Part shown: positions 18,935 to 28,634 of the stretch, in pieces
Layout: each line of letters opens with the position of its first letter
How positions within the stretch are numbered: position 1 is the first letter of the stretch
Source: an uncultured Hyphomonadaceae bacterium
Lineage (GTDB): Bacteria > Pseudomonadota > Alphaproteobacteria > Caulobacterales > Hyphomonadaceae
Assembly: GCA_938084575.1 (NCBI GenBank)
Contig: CALKFG010000001.1
Coordinates: 1 to 64,000, forward strand
Length of the DNA stretch: 64,000 nt
Direction: 5' to 3'
Made by a program: the position numbers and the translations under genes
Notes under the pieces: model-generated
The model's input: the letters and a program-made list of their open reading frames with translations, nothing else
Told to the model about the DNA's origin: nothing
Databases searched by the model: none

Positions 18935-19714
18935 ATGAATCACGAGCATGTTTTGGTGGAGAGGGACGGGCCGGTTGTGCTCGTCACCCTGAACCGTCCT
19001 GAGGCCATGAACGCCTTGAATCGGGCCCTGCGGGCCGAACTGGTCGCGACCTTTCAATCGCTTGCGTCGGACGAGACTGTGCGGGTCGCTGTCCTGACTG
19101 GCGCAGGCCGGGCTTTTACGGCAGGCGTGGATCTCAAAGAAGCGGGCCAGACGGGTTTTGCCCTCGGGGCAGATGGCGGAGACATTGATCTCGCAAAGGG
19201 ACTTGCCGCCTTTCCCTGGCCGATTATTGGCGCGATCAACGGGTTTGCCATTACTGGCGGCTTTGAGCTTGCGTTGATGTGTGATGTTCTTCTGGCCTCA
19301 GAAAATGCAAAATTCGCCGACACACATGCCCGCGTTGGAATCATGCCCGGCTGGGGTTTGTCGCAGAAGCTCTCTCGCCTGATCGGGATTTCCCGTGCCA
19401 AGGAATTGTCGTTTACAGGCAATTTTATAGATGCCGATACCGCTGCGGACTGGGGGTTGGTCAACCGTGTCTACAGGCCGGATGATTTGTTGCCGGCTGC
19501 ACTTGCGATGGCAAAGGAAATGGCAAGTTGCAACTCGCTGCTGCTGAAATCCTACAAGGCGATCATTGATGATGGGTTCGCGCAGACCTTTGCAGAGGGA
19601 TCCCGACTTGAAGTGGAACGGTCTGCGGCTCATGCCAGGGATGTCACTGCTGAGAGCGTCGAAGAAGCACGTAAGGCAGTTACAGCAAGAGGACGTGATC
19701 AGCAGGATAGCTGA
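18935..19714 (+). CDS. Enoyl-CoA hydratase/isomerase family protein
   Basis: A 259-residue crotonase-fold protein. The oxyanion-hole region (GAGRAFTAGVDLKE) and the first catalytic glutamate (Glu111 in ITGGFELALMCD) are in place. The position that aligns with the second hydratase glutamate appears to be His131 (ADTHARVGIMPGWG), and the motif has W139-type PGWG in place of PGAGG. It may therefore catalyse another crotonase reaction than simple hydration. AGGGAGAT stands upstream of the ATG. It follows the cinA-like gene by about 50 bases and could share its transcript. Confidence 0.85.
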   Translation: MNHEHVLVERDGPVVLVTLNRPEAMNALNRALRAELVATFQSLASDETVRVAVLTGAGRAFTAGVDLKEAGQTGFALGADGGDIDLAKGLAAFPWPIIGAINGFAITGGFELALMCDVLLASENAKFADTHARVGIMPGWGLSQKLSRLIGISRAKELSFTGNFIDADTAADWGLVNRVYRPDDLLPAALAMAKEMASCNSLLLKSYKAIIDDGFAQTFAEGSRLEVERSAAHARDVTAESVEEARKAVTARGRDQQDS

Positions 19715-19963
19715 CGATGCGATTCCTGCTGCGAATGCGATCCTCGCTGGGGCGGCGGGGATTCTGTTGCATTTGAGACGCGCAGCGGTAAAAAAGAATA
19801 TGCTGGGCGGGTGTAGTGTAAAGTGAGTGCTCGCGTATTTCACCGAACCTATTATTATTGAAGCAGTGGCGGTGACACCGAAGACCTGTTTCTTTTCGGA
19901 AACCGCCAGATCCCCTGCGCCGCGTGTCAATTCCGTCAGCGCGGCTATCAAAAGGAAAAGAGG

Positions 19964-21169
19964 ATGAAGAAGACTCTCTTAGGCGCAACAGCAATCCTGG
20001 CGCTTGCAACAATTGGGTCCTCGGCTCAGGCTGAAGGCTGGTATGTGCGTGCGGATCTCGGCGCCGTGGTAAGCGGAACGCTGGACCATGAAAACAAAGG
20101 CCGGCAGTCTGCCGCCTTTCTTGGAAACTCTGATGTCGAGGACGCTTTTAATCTGGATACGGGGATCGGATTTGCGTTTGATGATGGCGTCCGCCTTGAG
20201 GCGGTTATCGGCTATCGGGAAGGCGATCTCGACGTGCCCGCAGGCACGATTGGCGGTCTGCCAAGCTTAAACTTTACAGCAGCCCCGCAGGGCGATGTCG
20301 AAGTTCTTGATATCATGCTGAATGGTTTGTACGACCTGCCGTCGACCGGGAAATGGTCTCCTTTTGTTGGTCTGGGAGTCGGCTTTGTGGACATTGATGT
20401 GCAGGCCGCCAACCTGTTTTCCATCGGAACGCCGGGGGGCTACGTCAACGTTCTGTCCGACTCGGATACAGGATTTGCGTATCAGGGGCTTGCGGGCTTT
20501 GCGTACCAGCTGACCGACAAGGTGACATTGGATTTTACCTATAAGTACATGTCGACGACAGGGCTTGATCTCGAAGGCTTCAATGGCATTGGGGGGACGA
20601 TATCTGAGAGCTCTGGAGCGCCTTCGGGTATCTCGACACCTTATGATGCAGACTACTCCGATCATACGGCCCTTATTGGACTTCGCTGGGCCTTTGGCGC
20701 ACCGGCCGCACCACCACCTCCGCCACCACCACCACCACCACCTCCGCCCCCGCCACCACCTCCTCCGCCGCCTCCGCCTCCCGTGGCTGAAGTGGTTGAA
20801 GTTGTGGCCCCATGTGACAGCTTGAATCAGAATTTTGTGGTTTATTTCGAGTGGGACAGCTCGACGCTGACGAGCCAGGCGTCTGCCGTTATCGATCAGG
20901 CTGTGGCTAATGCTGCTGCTCGGGCAGACTGTGCCACCGGAGGCGTAACGATCGTTGGGCATACCGATTCCTCGGGCCGGTCTGACTATAACCAGCGTCT
21001 GTCGACCCGCCGTGCGGCGATTGTCTCAGAGGCACTTCAGGCCCAGGGCATTGAGGCTTCACTCATCGCGACGGATGGGCGTGGTGAGACAGATTTGGCC
21101 GTCAGCACGCGTGATGGCGTAAGAGAGCCGCTGAACCGGCGGTCTGAAGTCACAATCATCGTCAAATAG
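19964..21169 (+). CDS. OmpA-family outer-membrane protein with a polyproline linker
   Basis: A 401-residue envelope protein in three parts. A signal peptide ends at about SSAQA-EG (residues 23-24). A beta-barrel domain of about 215 residues with repeated Gly/aromatic strands and a final strand near HTALIGLRWAFG follows. After a 24-proline linker (residues 250-273) comes the OmpA peptidoglycan-binding domain with VYFEWDSSTLT, VGHTDSSGRSDYNQRLSTRRA and a final NRRSEVTIIV. It should anchor the outer membrane to the cell wall. AAGAGG lies before the ATG. The 249-base upstream spacer is presumed to hold its promoter. Confidence 0.93.
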   Translation: MKKTLLGATAILALATIGSSAQAEGWYVRADLGAVVSGTLDHENKGRQSAAFLGNSDVEDAFNLDTGIGFAFDDGVRLEAVIGYREGDLDVPAGTIGGLPSLNFTAAPQGDVEVLDIMLNGLYDLPSTGKWSPFVGLGVGFVDIDVQAANLFSIGTPGGYVNVLSDSDTGFAYQGLAGFAYQLTDKVTLDFTYKYMSTTGLDLEGFNGIGGTISESSGAPSGISTPYDADYSDHTALIGLRWAFGAPAAPPPPPPPPPPPPPPPPPPPPPPPPVAEVVEVVAPCDSLNQNFVVYFEWDSSTLTSQASAVIDQAVANAAARADCATGGVTIVGHTDSSGRSDYNQRLSTRRAAIVSEALQAQGIEASLIATDGRGETDLAVSTRDGVREPLNRRSEVTIIVK

Positions 21170-21195
21170 GCGCTGAGGCTTTTTAAATTTAGGTG

Positions 21196-21230
21196 GCCCG
21201 GCGGAGATCCTTCTCTGTCGGGCTTTCTTT
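21196..21230 (+). terminator. Terminator after the OmpA-family gene
   Basis: A 12-bp stem with two G-T pairs (GCCCGGCGGAGA with TCTCTGTCGGGC) around a four-base loop, followed by TTTCTTTT, about 25 bases after the stop codon. Confidence 0.75.
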
Positions 21231-21456
21231 TGATGGCGTTGTCCCTGGATCAGGCTGCGGGAAAGCTCCCCTGCCGGTCAAGGTTTGCTGAAAATAGAGG
21301 TCATCTCCCTCAGTCCAGTTGCGGCATGAATGTGGGTGAACCCATATGAGGTGCGGCCAGGTTTTGCACTTTTTTGAACCTCTTCCCCGACGAACCCGAT
21401 TGCGCGTTCTGCCAGGGTACGCTTAGTCTGACGGGAAAGCAGGGAGGGCGCCGCCA

Positions 21457-22728
21457 ATGGACTTCAATATTCCGAAAGAAATCACGGACTATTTGGACGA
21501 GCTGGATGCTTTTATTGAGGCTGAAATTCGCCCCCTTGAGCAGCAGGATGACAATATCCGTTTTTTTGACCACCGGCGCGAGTGGGCGAGGACGGACTTT
21601 GAAAACGGTGGGTTGCCGCGCCCGGAATGGGAAGCTCTGCTGAGAGAGGCAAAACGCCGGGCCGACAAGGCGGGTCATTTCAGGTTTGCACTTCCGCAGG
21701 AGTTCGGGGGACAAGACGGCTCCAATCTCGCAATGGCAATCATCCGGGAGCATTTTGCGCGTCAGGGGCTCGGTCTCCATAATGATCTGCAGAATGAGCA
21801 TTCCATCGTTGCGAACTTTCCACAGATCTTGATGCTGCGTGATTTCGCCCGGGCAGATCAGAAACATTTGATTCAGGATGCTTTGGACGGAAAGTTCATC
21901 GCGACGTTCGGTTTGACGGAGCCCGAGCATGGCTCGGACGCGACACATATGGATACGGTTGCGGTCCGAGAGGAACGCAATGGTGAAGCTGGCTGGCTGA
22001 TCAATGGTGAGAAAATGTGGACGACTGGCATGCACGTCGCGACCCATATGATGTGCTTTTGCCGGACGTCAGGCAAGGATGGAGATGCGCGCGGAATTTC
22101 CTGTCTGCTGGTCCCAGCGAACGCGCCCGGAATGAAAATTGAGGAATATCTGTGGACGTTCAATATGCCGACAGACCATCCCCGCGTGTCGATCAAAAAT
22201 GTCTGGGTTCCGGAAACGGCCGTCTTTGGTCCTCCGGAGGGCGGGCTCGCTTTGGCACAGCACTTCGTGCATGAGAACCGGATCCGGCAGGCTGCCAGTT
22301 CGGTGGGCGCGGCACTGTATTGCATTGACCAGAGTGTCGCATATGCGCAGCAACGGAAGCCCTTTGGGAAGCCCCTGGCGGTTAATCAGGCCATCCAGTT
22401 TCCGCTTGTCGAGCTCGCCACCGAGGCCGAGATGTTACGGTTGCTCATTTTCAAGACGGCCTGGGAGATGGACCAGATGACCAAGCCGGAAGTGGCCGTC
22501 AAATTGTCGGACAAGGTGTCGATGTGCAACTACCGGGCAAACCGGCTGTGCTGCAACGCGGCAGACCGGGCAATGCAGGTCCATGGCGGCATGGGGTATT
22601 CCCGGCACAAGCCGTTTGAGCATATTTACCGACACCATCGCAGATACCGAATCACTGAGGGGTCGGAGGAAATTCAGATGCGGAAGGTTGCGGGCCACAT
22701 GTTCGGCTTTATGGGACGTCAAAAATAG
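21457..22728 (+). CDS. Acyl-CoA dehydrogenase
   Basis: A 423-residue FAD-dependent acyl-CoA dehydrogenase, which introduces the alpha-beta double bond in acyl-CoA thioesters and passes electrons to ETF. Family motifs: FGLTEPEHGSDATHM and GEKMWTTGMHVATHMM in the middle beta domain, QQRKPFGKPLAVNQAIQF, and the C-terminal MQVHGGMGYSRHKPFEHIYR and YRITEGSEEIQMR. The last segment has a Glu at the place of the usual catalytic base. The N-terminal region is about 35 residues longer than in short-chain enzymes. AGGGAGG lies 11 bases before the ATG. Chain-length preference cannot be read. Confidence 0.9.
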   Translation: MDFNIPKEITDYLDELDAFIEAEIRPLEQQDDNIRFFDHRREWARTDFENGGLPRPEWEALLREAKRRADKAGHFRFALPQEFGGQDGSNLAMAIIREHFARQGLGLHNDLQNEHSIVANFPQILMLRDFARADQKHLIQDALDGKFIATFGLTEPEHGSDATHMDTVAVREERNGEAGWLINGEKMWTTGMHVATHMMCFCRTSGKDGDARGISCLLVPANAPGMKIEEYLWTFNMPTDHPRVSIKNVWVPETAVFGPPEGGLALAQHFVHENRIRQAASSVGAALYCIDQSVAYAQQRKPFGKPLAVNQAIQFPLVELATEAEMLRLLIFKTAWEMDQMTKPEVAVKLSDKVSMCNYRANRLCCNAADRAMQVHGGMGYSRHKPFEHIYRHHRRYRITEGSEEIQMRKVAGHMFGFMGRQK

Positions 22729-22765
22729 CGGCTGCGATGACCTAATGTATCGCCAGTGGTGGCAT

Positions 22766-22790
22766 AGAAACCGCAAGTGGCGGTTTTCTG
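22766..22790 (+). terminator. Probable terminator after the acyl-CoA dehydrogenase gene
   Basis: A 7-bp stem (AAACCGC with GCGGTTT) around AAGTG, ending in TTTTCTG. It separates this gene from the glycine riboswitch. Confidence 0.6.
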
Positions 22791-22855
22791 TTCATATCTC
22801 ATGAGTTCCGCTTGCTTGGCCGGGCGCCATCACCTAGCTGTGAAGTCAACATTAA

Positions 22856-23038
22856 CCTGTTTCGGGAGAGATCCGGTTGTTTATCGACCGGACGCCGAAG
22901 GCGCAACCGCCCCGGAAACGCTCAGGCCAAAGGACCGAAGCAGGTTTAAAACGCTGGAAAGAGGCGGGTCACTGATCGCAGCCTCGCCGAAGGAGCAAGC
23001 AGCCCCGGCTGCGGAATCTCTCAGGCGCCGAGACAGCG
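22856..23038 (+). ncRNA. Tandem glycine riboswitch
   Basis: Two glycine aptamers in a row precede gcvT. The first (22856-22944) has the P1 pair CCTGTTTCGG / CCGAAGCAGG and conserved core pieces GGGAGAG, CGCCGAAGGCGCAA and AACGCTCAGGCCAAAGGACCG. The second (22952-23038) has CGCTG/CAGCG as P1 and GGAAAGAGGCGGG, CGCCGAAGGAGCAAG and TCTCAGGCGCCGAGAC. The gap between aptamers is only about seven bases. In known cases this RNA turns on the glycine cleavage genes when glycine is high. No terminator is seen between it and gcvT, so control may be at translation. Confidence 0.93.
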
Positions 23039-23089
23039 GGGGCAACTCACTTCCAATGCGGGGGTGGCGTGCACCTGTGGGGCGTTGCG

Positions 23090-24244
23090 ATGGAACAGAC
23101 TATCGGAGAAGAGCTGCGCAAGACGCCGCTGCATGCCCTTCATCTTGACTTGGGTGCTCGTCTTGTCTCGTTTGCGGGGTACCATATGCCGGTTCAGTTC
23201 GCCGGCGTAAAAGAGGAACACCTCTGGACCCGCGCGCATGCGGGCTTGTTCGATGTCAGTCATATGGGCCCCTGTTTCATTTCGCTTACGGGGCGCAAGC
23301 TGTCAGGACAGGAAGCACATCTGGCGATCTCGGCCGAGGTTGAACGTCTGGTGCCGAGCAGTATTTCCTCGCTAGCCCCTGGCCGGGCGCGGTTGACGGT
23401 TCTTCTCGATGAAGGTGGCGGGATCCTCGACGATCTGATCATTACCCGTCCAGCCGAGCCAGAATTGCAAGGCACTCTGTATATTGTCGTCAATGGTGCG
23501 GTGAAACATCAGGACTGGGCTTTGTTCGCGCAGGGCCTCAGTTCCGATGTCTCAATACAGAGGGCAGATGACCGGGCCCTGATCGCCCTTCAGGGGCCAC
23601 AGGCCGCGGCGGTCCTTGAAGGTATTCTACCTGATTGCGCGGCGCTTCGGTTCATGCAGTGCCAACGGCTGGCCTGGCAGGGACAGGTCGTCTGGTGCAG
23701 CCGGTGTGGCTATACCGGGGAAGATGGTTTCGAGCTTCTTGTGCCGCAGGATCTGGCCATCCCATTTGCCGAGGCGCTGCTTGCGGATGACAGAGTTCGG
23801 CCGGTGGGGCTTGGCGCACGTGACAGTTTGCGGCTGGAAGCAGGATTATGCCTGTATGGACAGGACCTTGATACCAGCCGCACACCGGTTGAGGCGGACC
23901 TGTCATGGGTCATTCAGAGGGCGCGACGTGACCGGGGTGACTTTCCTGGTGCCGATCGCATTCTGCAGCAGATTGCGACGGAGCCGGAGCTTAAACGTGT
24001 TGGCATTCAGCCCCTGGACAGAGCCCCCGCGCGGCAGGGAACTGAAATCCAGTTATCTGGACGCAGGATTGGAATGGTCACATCAGGAGGCTTCAGCCCA
24101 AGTCTGGAGCGCCCGATTGCGATGGGTTACATCGAGTCGGATTTCGCTGAGCCTGGAACAGAGATCAGCCTGCTGGTTCGGGGCCGACTGCGTGAAGCGC
24201 GTGTTTGCGCCCTTCCTTTTCTTCAACCAAATTATCATCGCTAG
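23090..24244 (+). CDS. gcvT: Glycine cleavage system T protein (aminomethyltransferase)
   Basis: T protein moves the methylene carbon from the aminomethyl-lipoyl H protein to tetrahydrofolate, releasing ammonia. The 384-residue protein has TPLHALHLDLGARLVSFAGYHMPVQF at the start, LFDVSHMG near residue 50, CGYTGEDGFELLVP in the middle and a C-terminal barrel with GMVTSGGFSPSLERPIAMGYI. ATG at 23090 is used; an in-frame GTG at 23069 would add seven residues and is not excluded, since neither has a strong ribosome binding site. It follows the glycine riboswitch directly. Confidence 0.95.
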   Translation: MEQTIGEELRKTPLHALHLDLGARLVSFAGYHMPVQFAGVKEEHLWTRAHAGLFDVSHMGPCFISLTGRKLSGQEAHLAISAEVERLVPSSISSLAPGRARLTVLLDEGGGILDDLIITRPAEPELQGTLYIVVNGAVKHQDWALFAQGLSSDVSIQRADDRALIALQGPQAAAVLEGILPDCAALRFMQCQRLAWQGQVVWCSRCGYTGEDGFELLVPQDLAIPFAEALLADDRVRPVGLGARDSLRLEAGLCLYGQDLDTSRTPVEADLSWVIQRARRDRGDFPGADRILQQIATEPELKRVGIQPLDRAPARQGTEIQLSGRRIGMVTSGGFSPSLERPIAMGYIESDFAEPGTEISLLVRGRLREARVCALPFLQPNYHR

Positions 24245-24253
24245 AGAGAGACT

Positions 24254-24625
24254 ATGACGACTTATTATACAGAAGATCATGAATGGATCTCGGTTGAGGG
24301 GGAACTCGCGACGGTGGGGATCTCAACCTATGCTGCTGAGCAGCTGGGCGACGTTGTCTTCGTTGAAGTTCCGGAGGTTGGAACCAGCTTCGGCAAGGGC
24401 GATGACATGGCGGTAGTCGAGAGCGTCAAAGCAGCATCCGATGTATATGCTCCTGTGACGGGAGACATTGTGGAGTCCAATTCCGCGCTCGAAGACACCC
24501 CGGAATCTGTCAATGAAGACCCCGAAGGCGAGGGGTGGTTTGTCAAGATTGCCCTGAAAGACCCTGCAGAGCTTTCCAAGCTCATGGATGCCGCAGCCTA
24601 TAAGGCCTTCTGCGCCAACCAGTAA
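24254..24625 (+). CDS. gcvH: Glycine cleavage system H protein
   Basis: H protein shuttles the aminomethyl group on a lipoyl arm between the P, T and L proteins. The 123-residue product begins with [13 protein letters not shown] and has the lipoylation motif [14 protein letters not shown] with Lys59 as the modified residue, then [23 protein letters not shown] lies before the ATG. It follows gcvT by nine bases. Confidence 0.98.
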   Translation: MTTYYTEDHEWISVEGELATVGISTYAAEQLGDVVFVEVPEVGTSFGKGDDMAVVESVKAASDVYAPVTGDIVESNSALEDTPESVNEDPEGEGWFVKIALKDPAELSKLMDAAAYKAFCANQ

Positions 24626-24661
24626 TTCCCATAACGCCCGAGCCTTACGAAGGACTGACTC

Positions 24662-26008
24662 ATGCGCTATCTGCCCCTTACGCCAACTGACCGTCAGGAC
24701 ATGCTGCGGACAATAGGCGCCCCATCGATTGACGCCTTCTACACGGACGTGCCGCACGCGGCTCAAATCGAAGGTCCGATTGACGGATTGCCCATGCATC
24801 AGGGCGAGTTTCAGGTCGAACGGCATTTCGAAGCTCTGGCGGGGAAAAACCGTGCGGCGGGCGATGGACCCTTCTTTATCGGCGCGGGGGCCTACCGCCA
24901 TCATGTGCCCGCAAGCGTCGACATGATTATACAGAGGTCGGAATTTCTCACCACCTACACACCCTATCAGCCAGAGATTGCGCAGGGCACGTTGCAGACC
25001 CTGTTTGAGTTCCAGACACAAGTTTCTGAACTGACGCGTATGGATGTCGCCAATGCGAGCATGTATGACGGATCGACAGCCTGTGCCGAGGCGGCGGTCA
25101 TGGCCTGTCGGGTCACCAAGCGGAAAAAGGTCATTCTGTCCGGCGGTGTTCACCCGCATTATGTGGCCGCAACTCGCTTGCTGTGTGAAGCTCAGGGCAT
25201 CGAGGTTGTCGCGCTTCCTGCCGCAATCGACGCGGAACTCGCCCTGGTCGATGCGGTGGACGCCGCTACGGCATGCCTCATCGGCCAGTCGCCGAACGTT
25301 TTTGGCACGATTACCGATCTGTCGCCTCTGTCGGATGCAGCTCACGCCTGCAAGGCTCTTTTTGTGAGCGTATTTACCGAGGCCGTAGCCTTGGGTCTGA
25401 TCAAAACACCCGGGGAAATGGGCGCCGATATCGCGGTTGGCGAAGGCCAGTCGATCGGTAATGCGCTGAACTTTGGAGGGCCCTATGTTGGCCTTTTTGC
25501 CTGCCGAGAAAAGCTCATCCGCCAGATGCCCGGCCGTCTCTGTGGACAAACGGTAAGCGCTACAGGAGAACGCGGTTTTGTCCTGACCCTTTCAACCCGT
25601 GAACAACATATCCGGCGGGACAAGGCGACCTCGAATATTTGCACCAATTCCGGTTTGTGTGCGCTTGGCTTCACCGCGCATATGAGCCTTCTGGGCGGAA
25701 CCGGCCTGAGCCGGCTGGCGCGTCTGAACCACGAAATCGCCTGTGACCTGGCTGACGAAATCGAGGCGATACCGGGCATCGAATTGCTGACCCCGCGGTT
25801 TTTCAATGAGTTTGCCTTCAGAACCCCAAAGCCCGCGGATGAGGTTCTGGCAGCCTTGCAGGCACACAATATAATTGGCGGGGTAAGGATGGCGCGGCTG
25901 TTGCCGGATCGCACCTGGGACAATGTCATCCTAACGGCGGCCACAGAATGTAATACCAAAGAGGATGTTGATGCCTTTGCCGGTATATTGAAAGAGGTGA
26001 TCCAATGA
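24662..26008 (+). CDS. gcvPA: Glycine dehydrogenase (decarboxylating) subunit 1
   Basis: This is the N-terminal half of P protein, which in organisms with a split enzyme forms a complex with gcvPB and decarboxylates glycine. The 448-residue protein carries [41 protein letters not shown] (read here as [20 protein letters not shown]), [14 protein letters not shown] and [19 protein letters not shown]. It overlaps gcvPB by four bases, consistent with equal production of both halves. Confidence 0.96.
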   Translation: MRYLPLTPTDRQDMLRTIGAPSIDAFYTDVPHAAQIEGPIDGLPMHQGEFQVERHFEALAGKNRAAGDGPFFIGAGAYRHHVPASVDMIIQRSEFLTTYTPYQPEIAQGTLQTLFEFQTQVSELTRMDVANASMYDGSTACAEAAVMACRVTKRKKVILSGGVHPHYVAATRLLCEAQGIEVVALPAAIDAELALVDAVDAATACLIGQSPNVFGTITDLSPLSDAAHACKALFVSVFTEAVALGLIKTPGEMGADIAVGEGQSIGNALNFGGPYVGLFACREKLIRQMPGRLCGQTVSATGERGFVLTLSTREQHIRRDKATSNICTNSGLCALGFTAHMSLLGGTGLSRLARLNHEIACDLADEIEAIPGIELLTPRFFNEFAFRTPKPADEVLAALQAHNIIGGVRMARLLPDRTWDNVILTAATECNTKEDVDAFAGILKEVIQ

Positions 26009-27579
26009 CAATGCTCTCTGAAGGAAGACCGAGCCAGCCGGTTTCAGGCACACAGGATCATTATCCTGCGACCCTTTCAGGGTCGCGCGGTTTGTTGCAG
26101 CGGGAAGATCTAATTTTTGAGATTGGCAGCAACCGGGAAACGGGCGTGGACCTGCCGCAGCCCAGAGGACGCTCGGATCGCCTTGGGGGCGTTACGCGAA
26201 GCCGGCCGGTAGAGCTTCCTGGACTGTCGGAACCCCAGGCCGTCCGGCATTATGTTCGGCTCAGCCAGAGGAATTATGCCATTGATCTTGGGCTTTTCCC
26301 GCTTGGGTCGTGCACGATGAAGCATAATCCCCGCCTGAATGAGAAGCTTGCCCGCCTTCCGGGATTTGCAAACATCCACCCATTGCAGCCACAATCCAGC
26401 GTTCAGGGGGCCCTGCAGCTGATCGACGAGCTGGCCAGCTGGCTTAAGACCTTAACGGGGCTTCCTGCTGTTGCGATGAGTCCAAAGGCCGGGGCGCATG
26501 GCGAATTGTGCGGTATGCTGGCAATCCGGGAGGCTTTAAAGGCACGCGGGGAGCTATCGACCCGACGGCGTGTTCTTGTGCCGGCATCGGCTCATGGAAC
26601 CAATCCTGCAACTGCAATCCAGTGCGGTTTTGTCGTTGATGAGATCAAGGCGGATGCCCGCGGCCGTGTCGATATGGATGCGCTAAGGGAAAAGCTCAGA
26701 ATTCGCGATGATATTGCAGGAATCATGCTGACCAATCCAAATACGTGCGGCCTGTTTGAAACCGATATCCGGACGATTGCCGACCTGATCCATGAGGCAG
26801 GGGGATATTTTTATTGTGACGGGGCTAATTTCAATGCCATTGTAGGCCGTGTGAGGCCAGGTGATCTGGGTGTAGATGCGATGCACATCAATCTGCACAA
26901 GACGTTTTCCACGCCTCATGGAGGCGGTGGGCCAGGCTCTGGTCCAACCGTTTTGTCAGAAGCGCTCGCGCCCTTCGCACCTGTCCCGGAAGTTGTTCGC
27001 GATCCCGATGGAAATTATCGTCTTGTCGAGAATGCGGTCGATGAGTGTGCCCAGTCTTTCGGCCGAATGACCGCTTTTCATGGCCAGATGGGAATGTTTG
27101 TTCGCGCGCTGGCTTACATGCTCAGTCATGGGGCGGACGGGCTCCGCCAAGCGGCGGAGGATGCAGTTCTGAATGCAAACTATATTCAGGCCCGCTTGAA
27201 ACAGGTTATGACGCCAGCCTTTGATGGTTATTGTATGCATGAGGCGCTTTTTTCAGATGCCTTCATGGCAGATGGCATTGGAACAATTGATCTTGCTAAA
27301 GCGCTGATCGATGAGGGTTATCATCCCATGACGATGTATTTTCCTCTGGTTGTGCATGGCGCGATGCTGATTGAGCCGACCGAAACGGAGAGCAAACAGG
27401 AGCTCGACCGGTTCTGTGATTCTGTCTTATTGGTGGCCCGCCGCGCTGCGGCGGGTGACGCGAGCTTGCGGCAAGCGCCCCTGCTGGCACCGCTGCATCG
27501 TCTGGATGAAACGCAGGCCGCACGCAAGCCACAGTTGAAATGGTCACCGCCAGCGCCCAATGCTATTGCGGCTGAGTAA
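26005..27579 (+). CDS. gcvPB: Glycine dehydrogenase (decarboxylating) subunit 2
   Basis: The C-terminal, PLP-binding half of split P protein. The 524-residue product has [32 protein letters not shown], and the PLP lysine Lys299 in [22 protein letters not shown] (Lys within HINLHKTFS). It ends the gcvT-H-PA-PB operon; the lpd gene for the L protein is not in the window. The C terminus is a few dozen residues longer than the shortest family members. Confidence 0.96.
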   Translation: MTMLSEGRPSQPVSGTQDHYPATLSGSRGLLQREDLIFEIGSNRETGVDLPQPRGRSDRLGGVTRSRPVELPGLSEPQAVRHYVRLSQRNYAIDLGLFPLGSCTMKHNPRLNEKLARLPGFANIHPLQPQSSVQGALQLIDELASWLKTLTGLPAVAMSPKAGAHGELCGMLAIREALKARGELSTRRRVLVPASAHGTNPATAIQCGFVVDEIKADARGRVDMDALREKLRIRDDIAGIMLTNPNTCGLFETDIRTIADLIHEAGGYFYCDGANFNAIVGRVRPGDLGVDAMHINLHKTFSTPHGGGGPGSGPTVLSEALAPFAPVPEVVRDPDGNYRLVENAVDECAQSFGRMTAFHGQMGMFVRALAYMLSHGADGLRQAAEDAVLNANYIQARLKQVMTPAFDGYCMHEALFSDAFMADGIGTIDLAKALIDEGYHPMTMYFPLVVHGAMLIEPTETESKQELDRFCDSVLLVARRAAAGDASLRQAPLLAPLHRLDETQAARKPQLKWSPPAPNAIAAE

Positions 27580-27714
27580 ATTGGCCGGGTGTTGGGGGGG
27601 CACAGTTGCCAATGCGCTTAGGGGACTGACTTTAGGATACAAAAACCGGCATACAGCATCGAAATTGGTTCCGATTGACTAGACCTAAAGGCGGCTAATG
27701 CCATATAGAGAACT

Positions 27715-28074
27715 ATGGCGGACGGACAAAAGCACGATTACGAGTACTCGGATGGCGAGCATGCCGGTCGTTTAGCCCTGGGCTTCTTTCGCACTGGTGT
27801 GCGAGGTCTTCTGAGGCAGGCCTATGCTTTTGTAGGGCTCGTTCTAATCCTGATCGCAATCCCGATTGGCTTTATTACGCCTCTCTTACCTATCGGATTA
27901 CCGATTGCGATCGTCGGTGTTGTCCTGCTCGGACGGAATTCGCTATGGGGAAAGCGCTGGATGGAGCGTATACTGGCCCGTCATCCCCGTATTGAACGTC
28001 TCGCGCCAAACTGGCTAATGGTCGCTGTTTTCGGGCGGGAAAAACACAGCCCACACGATCTGGACCCGACTTAG
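27715..28074 (+). CDS. Small membrane protein of unknown function
   Basis: A 119-residue protein with a charged N terminus (to about residue 35) and two adjacent hydrophobic segments (about residues 39-57 and 60-72) joined by a Pro/Ile/Leu turn (ITPLLPIGLP), then an amphipathic basic tail (SLWGKRWMERILARHP). The layout resembles small PGPGW-type transmembrane proteins but the PGPGW motif itself is not there. The stop overlaps the stop of the convergent atpF by four bases. No function can be assigned. Confidence 0.6.
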   Translation: MADGQKHDYEYSDGEHAGRLALGFFRTGVRGLLRQAYAFVGLVLILIAIPIGFITPLLPIGLPIAIVGVVLLGRNSLWGKRWMERILARHPRIERLAPNWLMVAVFGREKHSPHDLDPT

Positions 28075-28634
28075 TTGAGCTGACCTTTGATGTCGTCCAG
28101 CGCTTTGTCGAATAGGGCCCCGGAACGATCTGATGCAGACAGGATTTTGCGAGCGGCGTCCGTCGCTGCATCTGCCGCAGTCTGCCTGACTGCATTGGCC
28201 GCTTCGGTTTCGGCTCGAGCGATCCGTTGCTCGGCCTGTGCCTCGCGTCGTTCCAGCTTGGCCTTAAGGTCCGCACGGGCATCCTTCATCAGAGATTTTG
28301 CATCCGCTTTCGCACGTCTGACAATCTCTTGCGCCTCAGTTTCTGCCTCACGAGTGCGTCTTTCGGCATCCGCCATAAGTTTTGCGGCTTCGTCGCGAAG
28401 CGCTTCGGCTTCCTCAATTTGCGATTGGATGCCGGCAGAGCGAGCGTCCAGAGCCGAAAACAACACTTTGAAACCGCCCAATCTCCAGACAATCAACAGA
28501 AAGACAATCAAGGCGCCTAAGGCTGTTTGTTTGACGGGGTCTGCATACCAGGCCGGATAGGATGCAACTCCGGCGGCATTGGCGAGGGGGATAGTAAGGG
28601 CCACCACAAATGAGGCCGTTAGCACTGCTCTCAC
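28071..28634 (-). CDS. atpF: ATP synthase Fo subunit b
   Basis: Subunit b is part of the peripheral stalk joining Fo to F1. The 187-residue protein has an N-terminal hydrophobic stretch, then a membrane segment (ALGALIVFLLIVWRLGGF) and a long charged helix with the pattern AEALRDEAAKLMADAERRTREAE typical of b. It is last in a reverse-strand atpI-atpB-atpE-b'-b run and overlaps the b' gene by four bases. The assignment of b versus b' follows gene order and is the weaker part of this call. Confidence 0.9.
   Translation of the reverse strand: MRAVLTASFVVALTIPLANAAGVASYPAWYADPVKQTALGALIVFLLIVWRLGGFKVLFSALDARSAGIQSQIEEAEALRDEAAKLMADAERRTREAETEAQEIVRRAKADAKSLMKDARADLKAKLERREAQAEQRIARAETEAANAVRQTAADAATDAARKILSASDRSGALFDKALDDIKGQLN

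Noticed and set aside
20267-20962. A reverse-strand open frame rich in Arg and Trp opposite the OmpA-family gene
   Set aside because: It is the antisense reading of the polyproline codons and has no start signal or family.
27675-27709. TTGACT and TATAGA before the small membrane protein gene, as a promoter
   Set aside because: The spacing is 23 bases, too long for a normal sigma-70 promoter; the alternative -10 (TAATGC) gives 15 bases and is weak.
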